Source: Methylomonas koyamae (GTDB taxonomy: Bacteria; Pseudomonadota; Gammaproteobacteria; Methylococcales; Methylomonadaceae). From it: a stretch of 64,000 nucleotides of DNA. The DNA lies in assembly GCF_006483455.1 (NCBI RefSeq), contig NZ_PPPU01000012.1, forward strand, positions 124,001 to 188,000, read 5' to 3'. Of this stretch, positions 20,818 through 30,001 are shown one piece after another (position 1 is the first letter of the stretch; the number at the start of each line of letters is the position of its first letter). The notes beneath the pieces are model-generated. The model did no database searches, was not told the origin of the DNA, and worked only from the letters and a program-made list of their open reading frames with translations. Made by a program: the position numbers and the translations under genes.

Positions 20818-20833
20818 TGCGTGTTCGCGGCGC

Positions 20834-21634
20834 TCAGGTTCTTTTCAAGATCAATTCCAATACCAGTTTGCTGCCGAAATACGCCAAGAGCAGCAGCACA
20901 AAGCCAATCAGCGTCCATTGGATTGCGGTACTGCCACGCCAGCCGTACCGCAGTCGCCCGACCAACAACCCGGAAAAAATCAACCAAGCGCAAATCGACA
21001 GGACTGTCTTGTGGGCCAGATGCTGCGCGAAGATGTCTTCGATAAAAATGAAACCGCTAATCAGCGCCGCGGTTAAAAACACCAATCCTGTGCCGATCAT
21101 TTGAAATAACAAGGTTTCCATCGCTTGTAGCGGTGGCAGCGCCAGCATTAGTCTTTTTGGCTGGTGGCTGCGCAGTTGTTGGTCTTGAATCGCCAGCAAG
21201 ATGGCCTGAATTGCCGCGATATTCAACAAACTGAACGCGACGATGGAAGTCAGAATGTGGACGCTCATCTGCCAACTATGCGTAACCAGCGGATGGTTGG
21301 TTTCCGGAAAAATCATATCCAGGCCGATCAATGTCGCCGCCAGAGGGAATACCGCGACGCCGAGTTTTTCGACCGGCTTGTCCAGTGCGGCGCACAGTAG
21401 AAACCACGAGATGACTAGCGCTACCAGGGTCGCTGCGTTAAAGAAACTGAAGTTGAAAGGTTGTTCGCCAAGGAAGATGGTCCCGGCGTAAGCGGCATGC
21501 AATGCGGCGCCGATCCAGGCCAGGCGGATAGGCACCGGGCGGCGCTCCTGTCCGGCGAAAAGGTCCTTCGCGATGAAAGTGGCCGCGGCCAAATAGCATA
21601 AAACCGATAGGATGCCGAGAATTGCGATATTCAT
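20834..21634 (-). CDS. Inner-membrane CcsA/HemX-like (YpjD) cytochrome c assembly family protein
   Basis: 266-aa protein with about eight membrane helices and conserved histidines (ALHAAYAG, THSWQMSVHILTSIVAF, HLAHKTVLSICAWLIF), as in the CcsA/CcmC/HemX superfamily. Gammaproteobacterial YpjD sits divergently beside ffh exactly as here. Members handle or sense haem, though YpjD itself has no firmly assigned step. Convergent with the YjfB-like gene, with 16 bp between. Confidence 0.85.
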   Translation of the reverse strand: MNIAILGILSVLCYLAAATFIAKDLFAGQERRPVPIRLAWIGAALHAAYAGTIFLGEQPFNFSFFNAATLVALVISWFLLCAALDKPVEKLGVAVFPLAATLIGLDMIFPETNHPLVTHSWQMSVHILTSIVAFSLLNIAAIQAILLAIQDQQLRSHQPKRLMLALPPLQAMETLLFQMIGTGLVFLTAALISGFIFIEDIFAQHLAHKTVLSICAWLIFSGLLVGRLRYGWRGSTAIQWTLIGFVLLLLAYFGSKLVLELILKRT

Positions 21635-21760
21635 TGGAGTGGCGGGGCAGAATTATCAAAAGGCGTTGCGTAGGCCTTATGTTAAACTAAGCCCGAGTAT
21701 TGTTCTAACTCCGCTTGAGCCGGAACGAGTCGTAATTAACCAGCTAAACAAGACGTATCT

Positions 21761-23116
21761 ATGTTCGATAATTTATCCGATCGCCTGAGTGGCACACTTA
21801 AAAAAATAAAAGGCCAAGGCCGTCTGACCGAGAGCAATATTCAGGAGACCATGCGCGAGGTGCGGATGGCTTTGCTGGAGGCGGATGTCGCGCTGCCGGT
21901 GGTGACCGACTTTATCGAGCAAGTTACTCAGCGCGCGCTCGGCCAGGAAGTGCAAACCAGTTTGACGCCGGGTCAGGCTCTGATCAAGGTGGTGCAATCG
22001 GAGCTGATAAATGTGATGGGTGCGGCCAACGAAGAGTTGAATCTGCGTACCAATCCGCCGGCCATCGTGTTGATGGCGGGCTTGCAGGGTGCCGGTAAAA
22101 CCACGACGGTCGCCAAGCTGGGCCGGCATCTGAAAGAGAAGAAAAAGAAAAAAGTCGGTGTGGTCAGTGTCGACGTCTACCGGCCCGCAGCAATCAAACA
22201 ATTACAAACCCTGGCTGACGACATCGGTCTGAAGTTTTTCGAGAGCGATGCCAGCGAGAATCCGGTCGATATCGTCAATCGGGCGCTTGATGCGGCCAGA
22301 CGCCAATTCGTCGACGTACTAATCGTCGACACCGCCGGCCGGCTGCATGTCGACGACGAGATGATGGCCGAGATCAAGGCCTTGCATGCCGCGATCAAGC
22401 CGATCGAAACCTTGTTTGTCGTTGACAGTATGACCGGCCAGGATGCCGCCAATACCGCCAAAGCCTTTCACGACGCGCTGCCGTTGACCGGTGTGATCCT
22501 GACCAAAGCCGATGGCGACGCCCGCGGCGGTGCGGCATTGTCCATTCGTCAAATTACCGGTAAGCCGATCAAATTCATCGGTGTCGGCGAAAAAACCGAT
22601 GCGTTGGAGCCGTTTTATCCGGACCGGCTGGCGTCCCGTATCTTGGGTATGGGCGACGTGTTGTCGCTGATCGAGGATATTGAACAAAAAGTCGACAAGA
22701 AAAAAGCCGAGCAATTAGCCAAGAAACTGCAAAAAGGTAAAAGCTTCGATTTGGATGATTTGAAGGAGCAGTTGTTGCAGATGCAAAACATGGGCGGTCT
22801 GGGGGCGATGATGGATAAGTTGCCTGGTATGAACAATGTGCCGAAAGATATTAGGGAAAAGGTCAATGACAAGGATTTGGCGCATCAGATTGCCGTGATC
22901 AATTCGATGACCAAGCAGGAGCGGCGGTTTCCCGATTTGATCAAGGGTAGTCGCAAGCAACGTATTGCCGACGGTTGCGGCCTTGATTTACAAGCGGTAA
23001 ATCGGGTGTTGAAACAACATCAGATGATGGAAAAGATGATGAAGAAGTTCAGCAAAGGCAATATCGCTAACATGATGCGCGGCTTGAAGAGTAATATGCG
23101 CGGCCTGAGAATGTGA
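21761..23116 (+). CDS. ffh: Signal recognition particle protein Ffh
   Basis: 451-aa SRP54 GTPase that binds signal sequences and 4.5S RNA and delivers ribosomes to FtsY. N domain (1-88), G domain with GLQGAGKTTTVAKL (near 107-120), DTAGR (near 190) and TKADGD (near 248), and a Met-rich M domain (from about 310; MQNMGGLGAMMDKLPGM and SNMRGLRM at the end). First gene of the ffh-rpsP-rimM-trmD-rplS block. Confidence 0.98.
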   Translation: MFDNLSDRLSGTLKKIKGQGRLTESNIQETMREVRMALLEADVALPVVTDFIEQVTQRALGQEVQTSLTPGQALIKVVQSELINVMGAANEELNLRTNPPAIVLMAGLQGAGKTTTVAKLGRHLKEKKKKKVGVVSVDVYRPAAIKQLQTLADDIGLKFFESDASENPVDIVNRALDAARRQFVDVLIVDTAGRLHVDDEMMAEIKALHAAIKPIETLFVVDSMTGQDAANTAKAFHDALPLTGVILTKADGDARGGAALSIRQITGKPIKFIGVGEKTDALEPFYPDRLASRILGMGDVLSLIEDIEQKVDKKKAEQLAKKLQKGKSFDLDDLKEQLLQMQNMGGLGAMMDKLPGMNNVPKDIREKVNDKDLAHQIAVINSMTKQERRFPDLIKGSRKQRIADGCGLDLQAVNRVLKQHQMMEKMMKKFSKGNIANMMRGLKSNMRGLRM

Positions 23117-23204
23117 TCGGCGCAATTTGTCCTTCACTTATTCGCAAAATCGCGTAGAATAGTTTGATTAAATTTTTTGATTCAATGTTTTTTAAGGTAT
23201 TCAA

Positions 23205-23456
23205 ATGGTAAGCATTCGTTTGTCCAGAGGCGGCGCAAAGAATCGTCCTTTTTATCATGTTGTCGTAACCGACAGCAGAAGCAGCCGCGACGGTCGCTAC
23301 ATTGAGCGGGTCGGTTTTTTTAACCCGCTGGCACGTGGTGCGGAGCAGCGTCTGGTGTTGGATGCTGAACGCGTTCAATATTGGAAAGCCAACGGTGCTC
23401 AGCCGACCGACCGTGTTGCCAGACTGATCAAAGACGCTGCTAAAGCTGCCGCGTAA
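23205..23456 (+). CDS. rpsP: 30S ribosomal protein S16
   Basis: 83-aa bS16, typical length, starting [20 protein letters not shown] with the conserved [12 protein letters not shown]. It binds 16S rRNA in 30S assembly. It starts 88 bp after ffh and is followed by rimM after 9 bp. Confidence 0.98.
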   Translation: MVSIRLSRGGAKNRPFYHVVVTDSRSSRDGRYIERVGFFNPLARGAEQRLVLDAERVQYWKANGAQPTDRVARLIKDAAKAAA

Positions 23457-23465
23457 CGCTTAGTT

Positions 23466-23975
23466 TTGCAGGCAGGGGAGTATCTGAACGTCGGACAAGT
23501 ATCCGGCGTTTTTGGTGTAAAGGGCTGGGTAAAAGTGTTTTCTTTTACCGATCCCCGCGAAAATATCCTGAAATATTCGCCATGGCTGTTACAAAAACAC
23601 GGCCAGCGCCATGAATTGAAAGTTGTTGGTGGTCGCCGACAAGGCAATTTGATTGTTGCCCAGCTTGAAAATATTGGCGACAGAGATGCTGCCGCCGAGT
23701 GGATGGGTGCGGAAATTCTGATTCGCAAGCAGCAATTGCCCAAGCCTGAGGCGGGTGAATTCTACTGGGCCGATTTGATAGGCCTGTTAGTAGAGAACCA
23801 AGCAGGTTGCAAGCTAGGTACCGTCGATCATTTGCTGGAGACCGGAGCCAACGATGTCTTGGTCGTTGTCGACGGCGAGACTGAACGTTTGATACCGTTT
23901 TTGCAGCCCAGCACGATTTTGAAAGTCGACTTGGTTGCCGGGTTGATCGTCGCCGATTGGGATCCGGATTTTTAG
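23466..23975 (+). CDS. rimM: Ribosome maturation factor RimM (TTG start)
   Basis: 169-aa RimM for 30S maturation, binding S19. N-terminal RimM domain with VGQVSGVFGVKGWVKVFSFTD, then PRC-barrel (about 95-165; FYWADLIGLLV). No ATG or GTG lies in frame before the conserved GxVxGVxGxxG motif, so TTG 23466 is the only sensible start; no Shine-Dalgarno is visible, which suggests translation coupled to rpsP 9 bp upstream. Confidence 0.95.
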   Translation: MQAGEYLNVGQVSGVFGVKGWVKVFSFTDPRENILKYSPWLLQKHGQRHELKVVGGRRQGNLIVAQLENIGDRDAAAEWMGAEILIRKQQLPKPEAGEFYWADLIGLLVENQAGCKLGTVDHLLETGANDVLVVVDGETERLIPFLQPSTILKVDLVAGLIVADWDPDF

Positions 23976-23981
23976 GCGGAT

Positions 23982-24725
23982 ATGCATTTCGATGTGGTCA
24001 GCCTTTTTCCGGAGATGGTCTCCGGAGCGGCAGGTTATGGCGTAACCGGGAAAGCGATAGAAAAAGGTTTGGTCGGTTTATCGGTCTGGAATCCGCGCGA
24101 TTACGCGCACGACCGGCACAAAACGGTAGATGACAGGCCGTACGGCGGCGGGCCCGGCATGGTAATGAAGTACCAGCCTTTATTGGATGCTGTAAACGAC
24201 GCAAAACGGAGTCAGCAGCCGGATGGAGCCAAAGTTGTGTATTTGAGCCCGCAAGGGCGATTGATCACACAGGCCCTGTTGCAGGATGCCAGCACCAGCC
24301 GGCGTCTGATTCTGATTGCCGGACGATATGAAGGTATCGACGAACGATTTATCGAACATGCTTGCGATGACGAGTGGTCGTTGGGCGACTATGTGATCAG
24401 CGGCGGCGAACTTGCAGCTTTAATTGTAATAGACGCGATCAGCCGCTTGATACCGGGGGTGCTGGGCGACGAGGAGTCGGCTAAACAGGATTCCCATGCC
24501 GACGGCTTATTGGATTGCCCGCATTACACGCGGCCTGAGCGTAGTGAACTCGGCAATGTTCCCGAGGTCTTGTTGGGCGGTAATCATGCGGCGATCCGCC
24601 GCTGGCGAATGAAGCAAGCCTTGGGTAGAACCTGGTTGCGACGGCCGGATTTACTGGAAAAACGCGAATTAAGTGCAGAGCAGGACGCCTTGCTGAAAGA
24701 ATTTAGAAACGAAGTTGTTAAATAG
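23982..24725 (+). CDS. trmD: tRNA (guanine-37-N1)-methyltransferase TrmD
   Basis: 247-aa SPOUT methyltransferase that makes m1G37 in tRNA with SAM and prevents +1 frameshifts. Conserved [12 protein letters not shown] start, [14 protein letters not shown], the SAM-knot segment [13 protein letters not shown] and [13 protein letters not shown] are present. It starts 6 bp after rimM and ends 9 bp before rplS. Confidence 0.98.
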   Translation: MHFDVVSLFPEMVSGAAGYGVTGKAIEKGLVGLSVWNPRDYAHDRHKTVDDRPYGGGPGMVMKYQPLLDAVNDAKRSQQPDGAKVVYLSPQGRLITQALLQDASTSRRLILIAGRYEGIDERFIEHACDDEWSLGDYVISGGELAALIVIDAISRLIPGVLGDEESAKQDSHADGLLDCPHYTRPERSELGNVPEVLLGGNHAAIRRWRMKQALGRTWLRRPDLLEKRELSAEQDALLKEFRNEVVK

Positions 24726-24734
24726 GGTGTGGTT

Positions 24735-25082
24735 ATGAGTAAAATTATCGAAGAATTGGAAGCGGAACAGCTGAAAAAAGACGTCCCTGAATTCGGTCCG
24801 GGCGATACTGTGGTTGTTCAAGTCAGAGTGACCGAAGGTAGCCGCGAGCGGCTGCAGGCTTTCGAAGGCATCGTTATCGCCAAGCGTAATCGCGGTTTGA
24901 ATTCCGCATTTACCGTCAGAAAAATTTCCCACGGCGTTGGTGTTGAGCGTGTGTTTCAGACCCACAGCCCTGCGGTTGGCAGCATCGAAGTCAAGCGCCG
25001 TGGTGATGTGCGCCGTGCCAAGTTGTATTATCTGCGCGATCTGGCCGGTAAAGCCGCCCGGATTAAAGAAAGACTTTCTTAA
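24735..25082 (+). CDS. rplS: 50S ribosomal protein L19
   Basis: 115-aa bL19, the same length as in E. coli, with FRPGDTV-like [27 protein letters not shown] and [15 protein letters not shown]. It lies at the 30S-50S interface. ATG 24735 is used; the GTG at 24729 would add MV and leave no room for the AGGG ribosome site at 24724-24727. A strong terminator follows, closing the block. Confidence 0.98.
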   Translation: MSKIIEELEAEQLKKDVPEFGPGDTVVVQVRVTEGSRERLQAFEGIVIAKRNRGLNSAFTVRKISHGVGVERVFQTHSPAVGSIEVKRRGDVRRAKLYYLRDLAGKAARIKERLS

Positions 25083-25126
25083 GCCGTTGCTATCCGATTG
25101 GCAGCAATCGGATCGGCTCCGAAAAA

Positions 25127-25152
25127 GGCGGCTATCAGGCCGCCTTTTTTTT
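25127..25152 (+). terminator. Intrinsic terminator of the rplS operon
   Basis: Perfect stem GGCGGC-TATCAG-GCCGCC followed by eight T residues, 45 bp after rplS. Five A residues precede the stem, so it could also act on the other strand, though nothing converges here. Confidence 0.9.
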
Positions 25153-25173
25153 GCCGCTCATTTTGAATAATCC

Positions 25174-25683
25174 ATGACCTTGCATATTGTTTGGCAGCCA
25201 ACAGCGGATGCCGAACCGCACACAATTGGGGTGCCGGTATTTGGTGTTGAATTGTTATTGACCTTGCGCGGGTCGGTCATCGTCGACGCCTCCTGGCGGA
25301 TGCAGGCACTTCCGGCGGAGGGGGATCTGCCTGATCTGGCGCTACATGTTCGGCAATATCTACTGGATCCGGATAATACTGGTTTGCAACTTAAGCTGCT
25401 AACTCAGGGTAGCGAATTCAGCAAAAAGGTCTGGAACGCGTTGTTGGCAATACCGGTCGGGCGGACGTTGACTTATGCTGAATTGGCGAAATGCTTGGAT
25501 TCGGCTCCGCGCGCTGTTGCTGCTGGTTGCAAACGTAACCCTTACGCCGGAATCATTCCTTGCCATCGTGTTGTCGCAAGCCAAGGTATTGGCGGCTTCA
25601 TGGGCCAGATCGAAGGCGAGTTCGTTCAGTTGAAAAGGCAGTTGCTGGACTACGAGCGCCGTTTGCGCGATTCGGAAGCATGA
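25174..25683 (+). CDS. ogt: Methylated-DNA-protein cysteine methyltransferase (Ogt type)
   Basis: 169-aa suicide alkyl acceptor repairing O6-alkylguanine. The C-terminal DNA-binding domain has the arginine-finger region SAPRAVAAGCKRNPYAGI and the acceptor IPCHRVV (Cys near 130). The usual GGYxxG after the active site is GGFMGQ. The N-terminal domain is short. The stop overlaps the xerD start as ATGA, so the two are translationally coupled. Confidence 0.9.
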   Translation: MTLHIVWQPTADAEPHTIGVPVFGVELLLTLRGSVIVDASWRMQALPAEGDLPDLALHVRQYLLDPDNTGLQLKLLTQGSEFSKKVWNALLAIPVGRTLTYAELAKCLDSAPRAVAAGCKRNPYAGIIPCHRVVASQGIGGFMGQIEGEFVQLKRQLLDYERRLRDSEA

Positions 25684-26564
25684 ATTCGAGTCAGTCCATA
25701 GAAGTTTTTTTAAATACGCTTTGGCTGGAATTCGGGTTAAGCGATAACACGCTCGCCGCCTACGGCAGCGATTTGAAGCAATTTTCTGCCTGGCTGAAGC
25801 ATAAAGAGTTGCCGGCCGCAGACGAATCGGATATCAAAGGGTTTTTGGCCCACCTGCGGCAACTTGGTACTTCCAGCCGCTCCTCGGCGCGCAAGTTATC
25901 CTGTTTGAAACGGTTTTACGGTTATTTGCTACGAGAGGCAAAAATCGTCGTCGACCCTACCCAACTGGTAGATGCGCCGCAATTAGGCCGATATTTGCCG
26001 GGTTCGCTGTCCGAGAGCGATGTCGAAACATTGCTGGAGGCTCCGGAAATCAGCAGCAATTTGGGTTTTAGAGACAGAACCATGCTGGAAGTGCTGTACG
26101 CAACCGGGTTGCGGGTATCGGAATTGGTTGGACTGAGTTTTTCACAGATCAATTTTCGCCAAGGGTGTTTGCGAGTGGTCGGCAAGGGCGATAAAGAGCG
26201 CCTAGTCCCAATCGGCGAGGAAGCCCTGGATTGGGCCGAACGTTACATCAAGGGAGCCAGACAAGCGTTACTGGGCGGCCGCCAAAGCGACTATTTGTTT
26301 GTTACCGCGCGCGGCGACGCTATGACACGGCAGGCTTTTTGGCATATCATCAAGCGTTACGCCAAGCTGGCCGGAATTGACAAACACTTGTCGCCGCATA
26401 CCTTACGCCACGCGTTTGCGACTCACTTGCTGAACCATGGTGCCGATCTGCGCGTGGTGCAGTTGTTGTTGGGGCATTCCGATCTGTCTACAACCCAAAT
26501 TTATACCCATATCGCTCAACAGCGCTTGAAAGAACTCCATCGCCAACATCACCCCAGAGGTTAA
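25680..26564 (+). CDS. xerD: Tyrosine recombinase XerD
   Basis: 294-aa tyrosine recombinase for chromosome dimer resolution at dif with XerC. SAM-like N-terminal domain (1-100) and a catalytic domain with the Arg in ATGLRVSELVGL, Lys in GKGDKERLVP, His-x-x-Arg in SPHTLRHAFATH, His in LLGHSDLSTTQ and the nucleophile Tyr in IYTHI, all intact. The size and closing segment match XerD rather than an integron or phage integrase. ATG 25680 is chosen for its ATGA overlap with ogt; the long upstream extension is a shadow of ogt. Confidence 0.93.
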   Translation: MNSSQSIEVFLNTLWLEFGLSDNTLAAYGSDLKQFSAWLKHKELPAADESDIKGFLAHLRQLGTSSRSSARKLSCLKRFYGYLLREAKIVVDPTQLVDAPQLGRYLPGSLSESDVETLLEAPEISSNLGFRDRTMLEVLYATGLRVSELVGLSFSQINFRQGCLRVVGKGDKERLVPIGEEALDWAERYIKGARQALLGGRQSDYLFVTARGDAMTRQAFWHIIKRYAKLAGIDKHLSPHTLRHAFATHLLNHGADLRVVQLLLGHSDLSTTQIYTHIAQQRLKELHRQHHPRG

Positions 26565-26566
26565 AC

Positions 26567-27352
26567 ATGAGCAATTTGATCCATCCAACGGCTTACATCG
26601 AAAGCGGTGCGATTTTGGCGGAGAACGTACGCGTCGGGCCGTTTGCGGTGGTCGAAGCCGGAGCCAGCGTCGGTTCCGGTAGCCAAATCGGTGCTCATGC
26701 CGTCGTCCACGGCCGAGTAAAAATGGGGGCGAATAATATTCTGCACCCGCATGCCGTATTGGGCGGGCTCCCGCAGGACACCGGTTTTCAGCCGGAAACC
26801 GAGTCATGGTTGGAAATCGGTGACGGCAACGTGTTCCGGGAAGGTTTTACCGCCCATCGAGCCACCAAGGCCGGTGCGGCGACTATGATCGGGGCAGGTT
26901 GTTATTTCATGAATAACAGTCACGTCGCGCATGATTGCCGGGTTGGCGATAACACCATTTTTGCCAATAACGTGGCGATTGGCGGTCACGTCGAGGTCGG
27001 AAATAATGTGTTCATGGGCGGTGCGGTAGTGGTTCACCAATTTTGCCGGGTCGGGTCTTACGCCATTATCCAAGGTACAACCGGTATCAACATGGACGTG
27101 ATACCGTTTACGTTGATCGGCGGCCGTCCGGCAAAGCATTACCGACTGAATATCGTCGGCCTGAGGCGGGCTGGGATTGCTGGCGATAGGCTCAAAGCGC
27201 TTTCCGCCGCATTCAGATTGCTAAGAAATAAAAAAAGCCTTGATGAATTGCAATCTACCGAAGAACTGCAATACTTAAAAAATTGGTTGGCCGCCGATTC
27301 GAAGCGTGGATTGCACGGTTTCATGTCGATAGCGCCGACCGATCACGACTAA
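26567..27352 (+). CDS. lpxA: UDP-N-acetylglucosamine O-acyltransferase (LpxA)
   Basis: 261-aa hexapeptide-repeat enzyme for the first step of lipid A synthesis (E. coli LpxA is 262 aa). Beta-helix repeats cover 1-190; the catalytic His lies in SHVAHDC, and FREGFTAHRAT and GAVVVHQFCRVGSYAIIQG match the family. The C-terminal helical part ends LHGFMS. It starts 2 bp after xerD, outside the usual lpx cluster, so either the pathway genes are scattered in this genome or this is a second copy. Confidence 0.9.
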   Translation: MSNLIHPTAYIESGAILAENVRVGPFAVVEAGASVGSGSQIGAHAVVHGRVKMGANNILHPHAVLGGLPQDTGFQPETESWLEIGDGNVFREGFTAHRATKAGAATMIGAGCYFMNNSHVAHDCRVGDNTIFANNVAIGGHVEVGNNVFMGGAVVVHQFCRVGSYAIIQGTTGINMDVIPFTLIGGRPAKHYRLNIVGLRRAGIAGDRLKALSAAFRLLRNKKSLDELQSTEELQYLKNWLAADSKRGLHGFMSIAPTDHD

Positions 27353-27438
27353 AGGGAGCTAGACCCGTTGAGAACCGCGATTTATCCGGTTCCGCATCCT
27401 TCGGGCAGCGATTCGGCACACAGCCAGAAATAACCGCC

Positions 27439-27861
27439 ATGAAAATACACGTAATCGATAATGCCGGGCAAATAGAGCCATTGCTGCTGATGGCTGAGGC
27501 CGAAGTGGCGTTCTATACCGACGAGATACAGGCGCTAAATGCCGCGGAACAGGATAAGCCTGGGCTGATTTTGTTGAATTATGCGTTACGCGAAGCTGAT
27601 ACCGCCGAATATACCGGTTTGTTGTTGAATGCCGCTCCGGCCAGCAATATTGTGATCATTGGCAACGATCTGGCTACGGAGCAAGTGGTCAGTTGCGTGT
27701 TGGCTGGAGCCAAGGGCTACCAAAACAGCGATTCGCTGGCGCTTTATATCAATCGCATGATTCGGGCGGTAGCTGCCGGCGAAGCGTGGTTAGGGCGTAA
27801 GCTCGTCGCCAGTTTATTGGATGCGGTGCATAAAGCTTGTGTCGGCCAGGACGCATTGTAA
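27439..27861 (+). CDS. Orphan pseudo-receiver, response-regulator-like without output domain
   Basis: 140 aa. The fold pattern is that of a NarL/LuxR-type receiver: ILLNYALREADTAEY where the phospho-acceptor strand should be, SNIVIIGNDLATEQVVSCVLAGAKGYQNSD (beta4-beta5) and AVAAGEAWLGRKLVASLLDAVH, the linker that usually leads to the HTH. The expected Asp at the end of beta3 is Asn (LLNYAL), the conserved Lys in GAKGYxxKD is lost, and no HTH follows before the stop. It may act as a phosphorylation-independent regulator or be a decaying gene. ATG 27439 fits the first beta strand. Confidence 0.7.
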   Translation: MKIHVIDNAGQIEPLLLMAEAEVAFYTDEIQALNAAEQDKPGLILLNYALREADTAEYTGLLLNAAPASNIVIIGNDLATEQVVSCVLAGAKGYQNSDSLALYINRMIRAVAAGEAWLGRKLVASLLDAVHKACVGQDAL

Positions 27862-27862
27862 G

Positions 27863-30001
27863 TTAGTAGTGTAATCCTACTTCGAAGTAAAACATTTGAC
27901 CGCTGATCGGCAGGTTATAAGGATAACTGGCGGTTGCCGGTTCCGTGCCGTCAGAGTCCAACAAATTGCGGGCCGAGGCTGTCAAATCCAAATATCCCAT
28001 CAGTTTTTTCGCATTCAGCGTCAAGTCCAACGTCTCATAATCTTTTAACAGCCGGGTATCTCCCGGACTGCTTAGTCTGTGGCCGATCCAGTTGATCTGG
28101 GTTTGAATTTGCCATTTCGGCAGAAAGTTCCAGGCCAGCGCCGAATACACGTGGTGTTCCGGTACGTTGCTGACGCGAGTGTGCGTCGCTTCGTTGCGGG
28201 CGAATTGCCAGGCATAGTTACCGCGCAAATTCCAATCCGGCAGAAACTTCCAGTCCCACTCGAACTCGCTGCCATAGCCGTCCTGTCCGGGTGTGTTTTG
28301 CTCGGTCAGTGTGGTCGAACTGGCGATAGGTCCGCTGATCAGGTCGTGGATTTCGTAATGGTACAAATTCAGCGCCGTTCTGAGCGTTTTGCTCGGATGA
28401 TAATCGAACGCCAATTCCGTGGTGGCGATGGTTTCCGGACTCAAACTCGGATTGCCTAGAAATAGCGTGCTGTTTTGTTGGTATTGCTCCAAAAAGCTCG
28501 GCGCCCGGTAAGCTTGGCCGTAAAGCAATTTGCTGGTGAACTGTTCGTTGACATCCCAAACCAGCGCCGCCCTTGGGTTAAGCGTGCTGCCGAAGTCGGA
28601 ATAGTGGTCGAAGCGCAGACCCGTGGTCAAATGCCAATCCGGGGCAAACTGCCATTCGTCTTGAAACGCAGTGGACCAGATATCGCGGTGTTGGTCGTCC
28701 AGAAACGTGAAAGGCGTCCCGGTCAGATTTTGCAGCGGACCACCCAGGCTGGTGATGCCGGCACCGTAATTGCGGGCCTCCTCGGTGTTTAGCTCCTCGT
28801 AGCGGAAGCCGGCGATCATCCTGATGATATGGTTGGAAAAGCCCTTGTAAATACTCGTCAGTTCGAAACTGGGTACCGTATTTTTAAAACCGGCGACGAA
28901 GCGCAGGCCATTAGGAAACGGCACCAAGGCATTGATCAATGCCGGTTGTCCGGTGACGTTGCCGCTGGCATCCAATGGTAGTATCGATCCGGGAGGAAAG
29001 CCGTAAATATCTGCTGAAACGTCCGTATGCAAGAAACTGGCGTGGGCCTGCAACTCCCAATCTTGAAAATCGTCTTCGGTTGAATAACGAATGTCGGCGA
29101 GATAGTTGCTGCCGTTGCCTTTGCCGCGGTTATCCAAAGCGCCGAAAGCGCCGGATCTAAAACCGTAATCCGATTCGTTGAAGGCCCAGAAACCCAAATC
29201 CCAATGTTTGCGTTGCAGATTCAGATGGCCGTTCCAGCGTTCGTTTTGAGTTTGCATCGGCCCCGGCGCCAGTGAAGCGCGGGTCGACAGCAACTGGTCG
29301 ATCTGGCTTTGCGCATCGGCTTTGATAATTCGGTCCGGGTCTACCCCATTGTGGCTGTATTGCAGGCTACCGGCCACGTCCCAGCCCTGCCATTTACCGC
29401 CGTATTGGCCCCAGGCGCTCTTGGTGTCGGCGTTGCCGCCGCGGGCGCCAACGTTAAAACCGTCGATGTCGGCCGCTTTTTTGGTGACGATATTGATGAC
29501 GCCGGCGAAGGCGTCGGCACCGTAAAGCGCGGAACCCGGCCCGCGAATCACCTCGACGCGTTGAATGTTCTCCACCGGCATGATCATGCCGGCCATGTGG
29601 GTGCCTTGGTAAGGTAACGAAAAGCGGGTACCGTTGATCATCAGCAATACTTCGGAATTGGTCTCGTTGCGGATGCCGCGCATGGTATAGCTGTAATCGT
29701 TGGTCACAGGTTGGATCGTGACATGCATGCCGGGCACGGTTTCCAGAACTTCATGCAAATCGGTGGCGCCCATCGCCGCGATTTGTTCGGCGGTAATAAC
29801 GCTGGTGACCGCTGCGGATTGGGCGATCGGTTTGGATGTACCCGACGCGATTGTTACCGATATATTGGCCAACTCCGCCGGCGACATATCCAGTAAATCG
29901 TTCATGCTTTTGTCGGCGTGTGCCGCTTGGCTAATCAAGGTAAGCCATAAACCAGGTTTGAACAGCCGTTTTTTCAAAGCACCAGACATAACAAATCTCA
30001 T
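27863..30001 (-). CDS. TonB-dependent outer-membrane receptor
   Basis: 712-aa receptor: signal peptide ending around SQAAHA, then a plug (about 50-165; PIAQSAAVTSVITAEQIAAMGATDLHEVLE, RVEVIRGPGSALYGADAFAGVINIVTK) and a 22-strand barrel ending with aromatic FEVGLHY. Family members take up siderophores, vitamin B12 or other large ligands; the substrate here is unknown. Its ATG overlaps the stop of the GGDEF/EAL gene (ATGA), so expression is coupled to c-di-GMP enzymes, an unusual setting for a transport gene that points to sensing as well as uptake. MSGALKK at 29989 is an alternative start. Confidence 0.9.
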   Translation of the reverse strand: MRFVMSGALKKRLFKPGLWLTLISQAAHADKSMNDLLDMSPAELANISVTIASGTSKPIAQSAAVTSVITAEQIAAMGATDLHEVLETVPGMHVTIQPVTNDYSYTMRGIRNETNSEVLLMINGTRFSLPYQGTHMAGMIMPVENIQRVEVIRGPGSALYGADAFAGVINIVTKKAADIDGFNVGARGGNADTKSAWGQYGGKWQGWDVAGSLQYSHNGVDPDRIIKADAQSQIDQLLSTRASLAPGPMQTQNERWNGHLNLQRKHWDLGFWAFNESDYGFRSGAFGALDNRGKGNGSNYLADIRYSTEDDFQDWELQAHASFLHTDVSADIYGFPPGSILPLDASGNVTGQPALINALVPFPNGLRFVAGFKNTVPSFELTSIYKGFSNHIIRMIAGFRYEELNTEEARNYGAGITSLGGPLQNLTGTPFTFLDDQHRDIWSTAFQDEWQFAPDWHLTTGLRFDHYSDFGSTLNPRAALVWDVNEQFTSKLLYGQAYRAPSFLEQYQQNSTLFLGNPSLSPETIATTELAFDYHPSKTLRTALNLYHYEIHDLISGPIASSTTLTEQNTPGQDGYGSEFEWDWKFLPDWNLRGNYAWQFARNEATHTRVSNVPEHHVYSALAWNFLPKWQIQTQINWIGHRLSSPGDTRLLKDYETLDLTLNAKKLMGYLDLTASARNLLDSDGTEPATASYPYNLPISGQMFYFEVGLHY

